Source: Lachnospiraceae bacterium
GTDB taxonomy: Bacteria; Bacillota; Clostridia; Lachnospirales; Lachnospiraceae
Length of the DNA: 21,612 bases
Direction of reading: 5' to 3'
Assembly: GCA_900771955.1 (NCBI GenBank)
Contig: CAAGPW010000080.1
Span: 1-21,612 of the forward strand
The notes under the pieces are model-generated. The model was not told the origin of the DNA. It did not search any database and was given only the letters and a program-made list of their open reading frames with translations. The position numbers were made by a program, and so were the translations under genes. Below are positions 1 to 6,978 of the stretch, piece by piece; the first letter of the stretch is position 1, and the number at the start of each line of letters is the position of its first letter.

Positions 1-781
1 GGATCGGAAGGAAATCCAGAAAGGCAATGATAAATGCCACTACAAGTGCATAATCCACCTGCAGGATAAAAAGTCCGATCACAAGCACCAGATAGATCCA
101 CAGCTCAATTTTGACCTGTGCCTTCACATATCCGCCAAACGCTTTTCTGGAACTTCCGATAAAAACATTCCAGTTTTTCTGGATAGATTCCGGAATGATC
201 TTTTTTAAAAATTCTTCATTTTCACTCTTTTCTGCCACAAAAAAATATGCGGATATCAGACAGACAAACAGCCCGATCATAACCATCGGCACCTGTTTAG
301 TCAGTCCTCCCACTGCAGAAATCGCAAATTTGCTTCCTCCGTCCGCCAGACCTGATATTGCAGAAATAATCTGATTTCCAAATTTTTCCGTAATATTTTG
401 AAGATTCGCATCTTCAAGCACGCCCCACTTTGCAAGCTGGTCAATCAGATCCTGTACCACCCCGTTTAGCTGCGTAAGCAGGGCAGGCAGACTCTCCATC
501 CATCCGATAAGCTGATGCACCAGTGTCGCAATCAGTCCATACAGTAAAAATACAATTGCGGCAATGACTGCAACGATCACAATAACAGAGCCCATCTTCC
601 GTTTCAGCCTGATCTTTTTTTCCAGGAAATGCACGATCGGACATGCACATGCCGCGATCAGCCACGCGATAAGAAACGGCAGAAAATAAATCCATAATCT
701 CGGAACCAGAATAATGAGTAATGCTACCACAAAGACCGTAAACAGCACGTTTACGATCGCTTTTTTGTAAATTTCTTTCAT
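1..781 (-). CDS. AI-2E/PerM-family permease, YtvI-like (partial, C-terminus outside window)
   Basis: The frame is open from an ATG at 781 to the left edge and gives the first 260 residues of a polytopic membrane protein. It begins MKEIYKKAIVNVLFTVF and has hydrophobic segments at about residues 9-27, 30-48 and 64-88, a more polar amphipathic stretch at about 90-150, and further membrane segments at about 160-180 and 228-256. The conserved FLDFLPI near the visible end is typical of the AI-2E transporter/PerM family. Members of the sporulation-associated YtvI branch are about 370 residues long, so roughly the last third is missing. A GGAGG site five bases before the ATG fixes the start. The substrate is unknown: the family name comes from autoinducer-2 export, but many members do other things, including ion transport. 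The leader carries a candidate manganese riboswitch (860-952) and terminator, so expression may respond to Mn2+. Family call is firm; function is not. Confidence 0.85.
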   Translation of the reverse strand, partial: MKEIYKKAIVNVLFTVFVVALLIILVPRLWIYFLPFLIAWLIAACACPIVHFLEKKIRLKRKMGSVIVIVAVIAAIVFLLYGLIATLVHQLIGWMESLPALLTQLNGVVQDLIDQLAKWGVLEDANLQNITEKFGNQIISAISGLADGGSKFAISAVGGLTKQVPMVMIGLFVCLISAYFFVAEKSENEEFLKKIIPESIQKNWNVFIGSSRKAFGGYVKAQVKIELWIYLVLVIGLFILQVDYALVVAFIIAFLDFLPI

Positions 782-822
782 GCTTACCTCCATTTTTTGT
801 CTGACTTATCTCTTTTTCAGAT

Positions 823-870
823 AAAAAACGAGACTTTTACTGCACAAAAAAAATGCAATAAAAGTCTCGT
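823..870 (-). terminator. Intrinsic terminator in the permease leader
   Basis: On the minus strand a 12-bp perfect stem is formed by 859-870 (ACGAGACTTTTA) and 828-839 (TAAAAGTCTCGT). It continues through one mismatch into a TGCA/TGCA extension (854-857 with 841-844) around an A/T loop, and is followed by six T residues (823-828). It lies between the candidate riboswitch aptamer and the permease start. Its 5' arm overlaps the conserved 3' end of the aptamer, which is the layout of a transcriptional attenuator. Confidence 0.9.
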
Positions 871-952
871 TCTTATTTCAGTATGCATCCCGGTTTTGCA
901 ACGTGATGACGACATGCATAATAGCCTTGGCTATGAACTACTCCCTCGTATT
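860..952 (-). promoter_or_regulatory. Candidate yybP-ykoY manganese riboswitch aptamer
   Basis: Read on the minus strand, the parts of a yybP-ykoY aptamer occur in order. GAGGGAGTAG (938-947) matches the conserved 5' GGGGAGUAG. A short hairpin follows, ATAGC-CAAG-GCTAT (921-934). A closing stem ATGCAT (914-919) pairs with ATGCAT (883-888) and encloses the conserved GTCGTCAT (906-913) and CCGG (890-893). The 3' ACGAGACTTTT (860-870) corresponds to the conserved GCAAGACCUUU. From memory this matches the Lactococcus yybP aptamer segment by segment. The outermost P1 helix is weak here, with a mismatch and a wobble, which is the main reservation. Known members bind Mn2+ and switch genes for manganese export or homeostasis on. 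The overlapping terminator suggests that ligand binding allows read-through into the permease gene. Confidence 0.75.
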
Positions 953-958
953 TGCTTC

Positions 959-988
959 ATCATAACATAGGATTTTTGCATCTGTCAA
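959..988 (-). promoter_or_regulatory. Sigma-A promoter for riboswitch and permease
   Basis: A perfect TTGACA (983-988) is followed after 18 bases by TATGAT (959-964). The predicted start is around 950-953, just before the aptamer, so the transcript would begin almost exactly with the riboswitch. The -35 box starts three bases after the stop codon of the upstream 207-residue gene. Confidence 0.85.
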
Positions 989-991
989 CAT

Positions 992-1615
992 TTACAGTTT
1001 GATAAAATTTTTATCTCCGTGCAGAATTCGTTCACGTTCCGCTTCGTCTATCTTTACGATTCTTCCGCGCCGGTCGTAAGTTGTAAGCAACGTCGTATTC
1101 TTTGCAAGCCGTTTCTTTCCGTTTTCACTTAAGATAGCAGCAAGTGAATCGAGATTTCTTGTTTTCAAAACTGCCTGCATCTGTACCTGTTTCTCTGCTT
1201 CTTTGATCCTTGTATCCGCCCATGCTTCATTCTGTGCTTCAAGCTGTCCGCCATCATCGGACTGTCCTTTCACATCCACCGCTTTCTGCGGCTGCGCTGA
1301 CTCCGCAGACGGTGCTTCCTCCCAGATTGTTCTCCAGGTTTCCCTCAAAAAAGAAATAAAGGAACGGACGGACGTTTTGATCTGTTCCCAGGTAAAGCTG
1401 TTATCCTGCCGTGCTGCCGCCTGCTCCGGTCCTTTTTCTTCCTGTTCCGGCTGCCGTTTCGTGCCGATATCCAGTATAACACCCTTGTCATCCTGCTTTT
1501 CCCTGCCGGAAATTGCATTCTGCCAGGCTGCATCATAAGCATTGATTCCTGCTGACCGTTTGTTTGCTATTTTCGGATAATCATACGGGCTTCCCCCGTC
1601 AATTTTATCTATCAT
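992..1615 (-). CDS. Hypothetical protein, 207 residues, downstream of spoIVB
   Basis: I do not recognise this protein. It starts at ATG 1615 behind a GGGGGA site and ends four bases before the -35 box of the next promoter. The N-terminal half is polar and low in complexity, rich in Gln, Glu, Lys and Ala. A segment around residues 74-99 is rich in Trp, Phe and Arg and could be an amphipathic helix. Another low-complexity stretch spans about 102-135. The C-terminal part (about 136-207) is charged, looks most conserved-like, and includes LAKNTTLLTTYDRRGRIV at about 170-187. There is no signal peptide or transmembrane segment. A putative promoter between it and spoIVB suggests independent expression. 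Its place downstream of spoIVB hints at a sporulation link, but nothing in the sequence proves this. Confidence 0.75.
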   Translation of the reverse strand: MIDKIDGGSPYDYPKIANKRSAGINAYDAAWQNAISGREKQDDKGVILDIGTKRQPEQEEKGPEQAAARQDNSFTWEQIKTSVRSFISFLRETWRTIWEEAPSAESAQPQKAVDVKGQSDDGGQLEAQNEAWADTRIKEAEKQVQMQAVLKTRNLDSLAAILSENGKKRLAKNTTLLTTYDRRGRIVKIDEAERERILHGDKNFIKL

Positions 1616-1642
1616 GGCTGTTTTCCCCCGCGTTTATCCTTT

Positions 1643-1671
1643 ATTTTATTCTATTTTATCATTTTTTTCAA
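1643..1671 (-). promoter_or_regulatory. Putative promoter for the 207-residue hypothetical gene
   Basis: TTGAAA (1666-1671) and TAAAAT (1643-1648) are separated by 17 bases in the AT-rich gap between spoIVB and the downstream gene. This fits a sigma-A promoter, although AT-rich sequence makes chance matches easier. A second TAAAAT lies at 1653-1658, closer to the -35. Confidence 0.5.
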
Positions 1672-1680
1672 TGCCTGACT

Positions 1681-2967
1681 TTACTGTTCCAGCATCTCCT
1701 CAATAAATATGCCATATCCCTTTGTCGGATTATTAATGTATACATGGGTGACTGCTCCGATGATCTTTCCGTTCTGCAAAATCGGTGCCCCGCTCATTCC
1801 CTGCACGATTCCGCCCGTGACAGCTAATAATTCCGGATCTGTCACTTCAAAAACGATCTCCCTTTTATCCTTATTTGCGCTGTAATTTACCTCTGTGATC
1901 TCAATATCATAATTTTTTCGTTTCCCGTTCAGATCACATATGATACCTGCTTTTCCAACCTCAATCTCCTGTTTCAGTCCGACCGGAACCTCTGGTTCGT
2001 CCGCAAGCTGCACCGGAATCTGTTCCAGTTTTCCGGTGATCCCGACCTCGGAATTGGTACCAATACTGCCAAGATAATATTCTCTGCGGTAATTGATGAC
2101 CCCGGTCAGCTCACCCGGCGTACCATGTTCTCCCTTTACAATATCCACAATATCCGTCTGATACAGTGAACCGTCCCGCATTTCAAGCAATGAACTGGTA
2201 TCTGCATCGTTCACACCATGTCCAAGCGCACCGTAAGAGAGATCCTCTGCCAGATACGTCATCGTACCGATTCCCGCCAGATCATCACGTACCCAGATCC
2301 CCAGCTTGTAACTGCCGTCTTCGGCAAGCACCGGTGTCACAAATACATCGATCATTTCATCTTTTCGCCGTACGCACAGATCTATTTTATCCGCTCCGCA
2401 GCTATTCACCAGTTCCGCCAGTTCTTTTTTGCTTGTTACCTCTTTTCCATTGACCGAGCAGATATAATCTCCGCTTTTCATGAGTGTGGCTGCAGGCTCA
2501 CGGCTGACTCCGTCCGTCCCGGATATGCTTCCGGTTCCGATGACCAGCACTCCGTCCGTTTTTACATAAATACCGATCGGCAGCCCACCCGGCACCACTT
2601 CCTCTTTTTCTACAACATGTACATCCACCTGCTTTACCGGTATAACACCAAACAGCTTACAGGTCATGGTAAATCCCGAATTTTTTTCGTCCGAAACCTG
2701 ATAGACCTCGTCTTTGTGTATCAGCACCTCATCATCATCTGATTCCGGTGCCATATTATCAAAAACATCCTGCACGCCTTCCTCTGCCGCCATCGTCACC
2801 GGAACTCCAAAGTCAAACTGTCCTTCTTCACCCGCCACCACATTAATCTCTGCCGGTATTTCATTCTCAAGCGAACTCCACGCAAAAATAAGCAATGCAA
2901 GAAATCCCGCCTCCGCAATTTTTTGTATTCCCTTTTGTATCTTTGCAAGCATAAATCCACATCCCAT
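1681..2967 (-). CDS. spoIVB: SpoIVB, stage IV sporulation serine peptidase (S55)
   Basis: SpoIVB is secreted from the forespore into the intermembrane space, where it cleaves SpoIVFA and so triggers SpoIVFB processing of pro-sigma-K in the mother cell. The 428-residue product has an N-terminal hydrophobic anchor at about residues 17-31, a PDZ-like region at about 130-215 (with VKTDGVLVIGTG and SGDYICSVNGKEV), and the S55 peptidase domain. The catalytic His250 lies in GALGHGV and Ser392 in VQGMSGAPI; their spacing of 142 residues matches Bacillus subtilis H236/S378. The C-terminal THVYINNPTKGYGIFIEEML is typical of the family. The start is uncertain: ATG 2967 has only a weak upstream GGAAAA, and an internal ATG at 2952 has GTGGA just before it. 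A recN terminator lies immediately upstream, so the gene probably has its own promoter. Confidence 0.95.
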   Translation of the reverse strand: MGCGFMLAKIQKGIQKIAEAGFLALLIFAWSSLENEIPAEINVVAGEEGQFDFGVPVTMAAEEGVQDVFDNMAPESDDDEVLIHKDEVYQVSDEKNSGFTMTCKLFGVIPVKQVDVHVVEKEEVVPGGLPIGIYVKTDGVLVIGTGSISGTDGVSREPAATLMKSGDYICSVNGKEVTSKKELAELVNSCGADKIDLCVRRKDEMIDVFVTPVLAEDGSYKLGIWVRDDLAGIGTMTYLAEDLSYGALGHGVNDADTSSLLEMRDGSLYQTDIVDIVKGEHGTPGELTGVINYRREYYLGSIGTNSEVGITGKLEQIPVQLADEPEVPVGLKQEIEVGKAGIICDLNGKRKNYDIEITEVNYSANKDKREIVFEVTDPELLAVTGGIVQGMSGAPILQNGKIIGAVTHVYINNPTKGYGIFIEEMLEQ

Positions 2968-2979
2968 CCACTGTTTTCC

Positions 2980-3014
2980 AAAAAAAGAAGATATGAAACA
3001 TCATATCTTCTTTT
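2980..3014 (-). terminator. Intrinsic terminator after recN
   Basis: A perfect 14-bp stem (3001-3014 with 2983-2996, AAAAGAAGATATGA and its complement) with a four-base loop is followed by a run of T residues on the minus strand (2980-2986). It lies between the recN stop and the spoIVB start, and would end transcription of the housekeeping operon before spoIVB. Confidence 0.88.
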
Positions 3015-3026
3015 AGTATGTGGATT

Positions 3027-4721
3027 TTACTGTTTTTCAGTCTTGGATTTTTTTTCATGTAATGCTAATTCTTTCATTTCACGCGCACTCTTTAACACAG
3101 TATCTGTGATTGCCACGCCGCCGATCATACGCGCCAGTTCTGAGACACTTTCTTCCATAGTGAGCGGGCGTATTGTGGAGACTGTATTTTTCCCGATCAC
3201 CGCCTTTTCGATCAGGAAATGTACATCCGCCATTGCTGCGATCTGCGGCAAATGCGTAATACAGATGACCTGATGTCTCTTTCCGATCACATTCATCTTT
3301 TCAGAAACCATCTGTGCCGTCCGTCCGCTGATTCCGGTATCGATCTCGTCAAAAATCAGCGTACCGATCGAATCATTTTCTGCAAGCACGGCCTTCATTG
3401 CAAGCATGATCCTCGACAGTTCACCGCCGGAAGCGACTTTCGAAAGCGGCTTTAGAGGTTCACCCGGATTTGTGGAAATTAAAAACTCCGCATCGTCCAT
3501 GCCATTTCCATTAAAATTTTCTGCTTCTTTAAATTCCATTGTAAAGCAAACATCCAGAAAATTCAGATCTATCAGCGCTTTTTTTACTTCTTCAGTCAGT
3601 TTTTTTGCATATTTTTTTCTTATCTTTGATACGCGCACGCAGTCAGAACGGAACAACTCCTCTGCCTGTTCAAGCTCCGCCTTCAGTCTGCCCAGATAAG
3701 CGTCATGATCCTTTAACCGCGCTATTTTTTCTTCGCGTTTTTCCTGTTCTTTCAAAATCTGCTCTACGGTATCTCCGTATTTTGATTTCAGATGATTGAT
3801 CAGATCCAGACGTTTTTCCGTCTCATAAAAACGTTCGCCATCAAAATCCGCTTCCTGCAGATAATCAGAAATCTCCCGGTTAAAATCACTGAGCAGATTA
3901 TCGATTTCCAGCAATTCCTCCGAAAAGCCATGTACGGTACTGTCAAAATCCTCAACCGCCGAAAGTTCCCTCAAAGCACGCGAGATCAGGTCAGAAGCCC
4001 CATCTGCGCCGCCCTTCGTATACGCATACGCCTGATTTAACGCTTCCACGATCTTTTTGCCATTGGCAAATTTGCGGTAATCATTCTCCAGCGCTTCATC
4101 CTCTCCGGGTGTCAGCTCTGCATCCGCTATCTCCTGCCATTCATACTCTAAAAATGAGAGTTCCCGCAGTCTCTGCTCTTCATCCATGGAATTTTCTTCC
4201 AGTTCTTCAGCCAGTGCACGATACGCCTTATAATCTCTTTTTAACGTTTCCTTTGGCTCTGCCAATTCTGCTTTTGCATAGTCATCCAGAATCTCCAGAT
4301 GCTTTTTTTTCTCGAGAAGCGACTGATGCTCATGCTGCCCGTGAATATCAATAAGCAGTGCCGCCGCCTCTTTGACCTTTGATGCCGGAACCGTCTCGCC
4401 GTTGATCCTTGCCACACTGCGACCGGCTGAAATTTTCCGGCTCATGATCAGCATGTCATCCTCTGCCAGAATATCCATAGCCCGCAATGCTGCCCTTACT
4501 TTTTCATCCGTCACTTCAAAGATCAGTTCCACCAGTGCCGAATCTGCATTTTCGCGCAGCATTTCCTTTTGCACTTTTCCCCCCAGTGCAAGATTGACCG
4601 AACCAATAATGATCGATTTACCGGCACCGGTCTCTCCGGAAAGGATGTTCAATCCCTCTTTAAATTCCACCTCTGCCTCATCGATCAGTGCAAGATTTTT
4701 TACATGTAGGCTGCGTAACAT
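3027..4721 (-). CDS. recN: DNA repair protein RecN
   Basis: RecN is an SMC-like ATPase recruited early to double-strand breaks. The product has 564 residues, close to the usual 550-580. The N-terminal ATPase half carries Walker A GETGAGKS at residues 29-36 (within NILSGETGAGKS). A long charged coiled-coil region rich in Glu and Lys fills roughly 140-380. The C-terminal half has the ABC signature VASGGELSR at about 430, Walker B TLIFDEIDTGISG at about 455-467, and the switch histidine segment ICITHLPQIAAMAD. The start ATG is preceded by GAAGGAGAG at good spacing. It follows argR by 46 bases, the usual order in Firmicutes, and ends just before an intrinsic terminator, so it is probably the last gene of the operon. 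Confidence 0.97.
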   Translation of the reverse strand: MLRSLHVKNLALIDEAEVEFKEGLNILSGETGAGKSIIIGSVNLALGGKVQKEMLRENADSALVELIFEVTDEKVRAALRAMDILAEDDMLIMSRKISAGRSVARINGETVPASKVKEAAALLIDIHGQHEHQSLLEKKKHLEILDDYAKAELAEPKETLKRDYKAYRALAEELEENSMDEEQRLRELSFLEYEWQEIADAELTPGEDEALENDYRKFANGKKIVEALNQAYAYTKGGADGASDLISRALRELSAVEDFDSTVHGFSEELLEIDNLLSDFNREISDYLQEADFDGERFYETEKRLDLINHLKSKYGDTVEQILKEQEKREEKIARLKDHDAYLGRLKAELEQAEELFRSDCVRVSKIRKKYAKKLTEEVKKALIDLNFLDVCFTMEFKEAENFNGNGMDDAEFLISTNPGEPLKPLSKVASGGELSRIMLAMKAVLAENDSIGTLIFDEIDTGISGRTAQMVSEKMNVIGKRHQVICITHLPQIAAMADVHFLIEKAVIGKNTVSTIRPLTMEESVSELARMIGGVAITDTVLKSAREMKELALHEKKSKTEKQ

Positions 4722-4767
4722 ATACTCTCCTTCTTTTCTCCCATGGAATCAACCAAAGCTGCAGGAA

Positions 4768-5220
4768 CTACTCCTCAAGCAGCTTGCGTAGTCTACCCAT
4801 CAGGGATACCGTATCATCCACCGTGCGCACGGCACACATGATCGTATCGTCTCCGGCAATACTGCCCACGATCTCATGGCAGTCCATATGATCCAATGCT
4901 GCCGCAACTGCCATTGCCATACCTGATACCGTCTTTACGATCAGGATATTCTGTGCCATATCCATGGATACAAATCCCTCACGGAACACGCGTGTATATT
5001 TGCCGGTCATATCTTCCGATGTTTCATTTAATGCAACATATTTCTGCTTTCCGCTGTTTAATGCGACCTTGGTCAGCTTCAGTTCACGGATATCACGTGA
5101 TACCGTTGCCTGCGTGACATGGTAGCCTTCTTTTTCCAGTTGTGCGGAAAGTTCTTCCTGCGTCTCAATATCATTTTTCCGGATCAGTTCCAGTATTTTT
5201 GCATGTCTGCTTGTTTTCAT
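4768..5220 (-). CDS. argR: Arginine repressor ArgR/AhrC
   Basis: This is the arginine-dependent hexameric regulator that represses arginine biosynthesis and, in Bacillus, activates catabolism. The product is 150 residues from the ATG at 5220, the standard length. The N-terminal winged helix-turn-helix (about 1-65) contains TQATVSRDIREL at 36-47, whose SRDIREL is the DNA-recognition signature. The C-terminal oligomerisation and arginine-binding domain (about 75-150) has AAALDHMDC and GDDT at 123-126, which provides the arginine-contacting aspartates. An upstream ATG at 5235 is in frame, but the one at 5220 has a strong GGAGGG at ideal spacing and gives the canonical N-terminus MKTSRHAKI. The nadK stop lies 11 bases upstream, so the two are in one operon. 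Confidence 0.97.
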   Translation of the reverse strand: MKTSRHAKILELIRKNDIETQEELSAQLEKEGYHVTQATVSRDIRELKLTKVALNSGKQKYVALNETSEDMTGKYTRVFREGFVSMDMAQNILIVKTVSGMAMAVAAALDHMDCHEIVGSIAGDDTIMCAVRTVDDTVSLMGRLRKLLEE

Positions 5221-5231
5221 ATATCCCTCCA

Positions 5232-6092
5232 TCATGCATAAGTGTGCATTTTCTTTCTGAGAATTTCAAGGAAACTTATCCTGCTCAGCTTTAAGATCTG
5301 TGTATTTGTTTTCGCCCTGTGAATGACAATGCGGTCACCAACCTCCAAATGCACCGGATTATCTCCGTCAAAGCTGACCTCTACCTTCTCATCTTTCTCG
5401 CTGCGCCTCTGTCCGACCTCGATCACGATCTCATCCTCTGCACTTAACACAATACTTTTGGAATTTAAGGTATGGGAGTTGATCGGTGTGATCAGAATCA
5501 GGCTGGCCTGTGGATCTACGATCGGTCCACCCGCCGACATATTATATGCAGTGGAACCGGTTGCGGTTGCCGCGATAATGCCGTCTGCCATAAATTCCGA
5601 AAGATATTCCCCATTGACATAAACAACCAGATTTACGATCTGCAGGGCTCCGCTCCGGTGAATGACTATGTCGTTTAAAGCTGCCGTCTCTCCGGATCTT
5701 CTGCCGCCCTTAACCGCATAACCGCTTAACATCATACGGTGCTCCAACACATAATCATCCTGAAACATCCGGTCAATGGCATCATACACATTGTCTTCCT
5801 CCAGTTCACACAGATAACCGAGATTGCCGTGATTGACTCCGACAAGCGGCAGCTTTAACTCCACGGTATCTCTGGCTGCCCGGATCAGCGTACCATCCCC
5901 GCCGATCACCAGGATACATTCGGTATCCTCCGGTATCTCCTTTAACGAAAGCGGACAGTTTCCACGCCCCGGAGCGACACTCACCTGATAGGCACAGTTT
6001 CCGCCCTTCAGTCTGATATAATCACTTATTTTTTCTGTCAGTTCCAGATTTTCGTCCTTCACTGCATTGGTGATGATATAAAAATTTTTCAT
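5232..6092 (-). CDS. nadK: NAD kinase
   Basis: The enzyme phosphorylates NAD+ to NADP+ in the cytosol, using ATP or polyphosphate. The 286-residue product is of normal length. It has the GGDGT motif at 64-68 (LVIGGDGTLIRAARD), the NHGNLGYL motif at 87-94, the ALNDIVI segment at 138-144 that contacts NAD, and the second hallmark DGIIAATATGSTAYNMSAGG starting at 170. The Gly-rich TGSTAYNMSAGGP loop is intact, so the enzyme looks functional. It begins two bases after the tlyA stop codon, with a GAGGAG site inside the end of tlyA, which suggests translational coupling. Confidence 0.97.
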   Translation of the reverse strand: MKNFYIITNAVKDENLELTEKISDYIRLKGGNCAYQVSVAPGRGNCPLSLKEIPEDTECILVIGGDGTLIRAARDTVELKLPLVGVNHGNLGYLCELEEDNVYDAIDRMFQDDYVLEHRMMLSGYAVKGGRRSGETAALNDIVIHRSGALQIVNLVVYVNGEYLSEFMADGIIAATATGSTAYNMSAGGPIVDPQASLILITPINSHTLNSKSIVLSAEDEIVIEVGQRRSEKDEKVEVSFDGDNPVHLEVGDRIVIHRAKTNTQILKLSRISFLEILRKKMHTYA

Positions 6093-6094
6093 TG

Positions 6095-6904
6095 CTATGC
6101 AAGCTCCTCATGTGCCGCTTCAACGACGGCATCAATATCCACGGACTCCTCCTTTACCCCGTCTGTGCCATTTTCAAGATGTACCAGATATTCGATATTT
6201 CCCTCTGGTCCTTTGATCGGGGAAAACTCCAGGTTCCATACATGAAATCCGAGACCGACTGCAAAATCGATGACTTTATAAATGACTTCCTTATGTACTT
6301 TTTTATCCCGGACAACGCCCTTCTTTCCTACTTTTTCCCTGCCTGCTTCAAACTGCGGCTTGATCAGACAGACCATCTGCCCATTTTCCCTTAACAGTGC
6401 CTGCGCAGGTCCGAGCACCTTGGTCAGCGAGATAAAAGAAACATCAACCGAAGCAAAATCGAGCCGGTCAGCAATATCCTCTTTTGTCACATAGCGGATA
6501 TTTGTTTTTTCCATGCAGACCACGCGCGGGTCCTGTCTCAATTTCCATGCAAACTGCCCGTATCCGACATCGACAGCATAAACTTTCACCGCTCCGTTCT
6601 GTAACATACAGTCTGTAAAGCCACCGGTGGAAGCACCGATATCCATGCATATTTTTCCATCCAGGGTAATGCCGAAATTCTTCATCGCCTTCTCTAACTT
6701 CAGCCCACCGCGGCTCACATATTTTAATGTGGGACCGTGAATCTCGATCTTTGCCTCCGTATCAAAATTTGTTCCGGCCTTATCCTCGCGCTGTCCGTCG
6801 ACAAAAACATTTCCCTCCATGATCATGGTCTTTGCTTTTTCTCTGGAAACCGCCAACCCTCTGTTTACCAATAATACATCCAGTCTTTCTTTCATAGCTC
6901 TCAC
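6095..6904 (-). CDS. tlyA: TlyA-family rRNA 2'-O-methyltransferase (S4 + FtsJ domains)
   Basis: TlyA proteins methylate ribose 2'-hydroxyls in 16S and/or 23S rRNA; the older name hemolysin reflects an assay effect. The product has an N-terminal S4 RNA-binding domain (about 6-66, with RLDVLLVNRGLAVSREKA) and an FtsJ/RrmJ methyltransferase domain. The SAM-binding motif is DIGASTGGFTD at 88-98, and the K-D-K-E catalytic set appears as K69 (SRGGLKL), D154 (SVDVSFISL), K182 (CLIKPQFEAG) and E238 (GNIEYLVHL). The start is ambiguous: GTG at 6904 gives the family-like MRAMKERLD, while ATG at 6895 is three codons in; neither has a strong ribosome binding site. A 74-base AT-rich gap separates it from dxs. 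This is the usual position in the Bacillus-type cluster (yqxC). Confidence 0.95.
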   Translation of the reverse strand: MRAMKERLDVLLVNRGLAVSREKAKTMIMEGNVFVDGQREDKAGTNFDTEAKIEIHGPTLKYVSRGGLKLEKAMKNFGITLDGKICMDIGASTGGFTDCMLQNGAVKVYAVDVGYGQFAWKLRQDPRVVCMEKTNIRYVTKEDIADRLDFASVDVSFISLTKVLGPAQALLRENGQMVCLIKPQFEAGREKVGKKGVVRDKKVHKEVIYKVIDFAVGLGFHVWNLEFSPIKGPEGNIEYLVHLENGTDGVKEESVDIDAVVEAAHEELA

Positions 6905-6978
6905 TTTTCTTTTTCTGATTCTAAATATATTTTAATACAAAATGAATATTTTTTCATGTAAAATTTTGCTAAAATTTA

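Noticed and set aside
111..695. Short open frames on both strands over the permease
   Set aside because: They lie within the continuous permease frame, which has a ribosome binding site, membrane segments and family motifs; the short frames are shadows.
2218..2742. 174-codon plus-strand frame opposite spoIVB
   Set aside because: No ribosome binding site or recognisable motif, and it is antisense to a gene with an intact catalytic His/Ser pair.
4372..4791. 139-codon plus-strand frame opposite recN
   Set aside because: It is Ser-rich antisense translation of the ATPase head of RecN and has no start signal.
5221..5235. Five-residue N-terminal extension of ArgR
   Set aside because: The ATG at 5220 has the strong ribosome binding site and gives the standard ArgR length.
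6905..6978. Possible promoter in the AT-rich gap between dxs and tlyA
   Set aside because: TTTACA and TATTAA occur, but at 19-base spacing in very AT-rich DNA; a TATAAT at the dxs stop has no -35 partner. Too weak to list.
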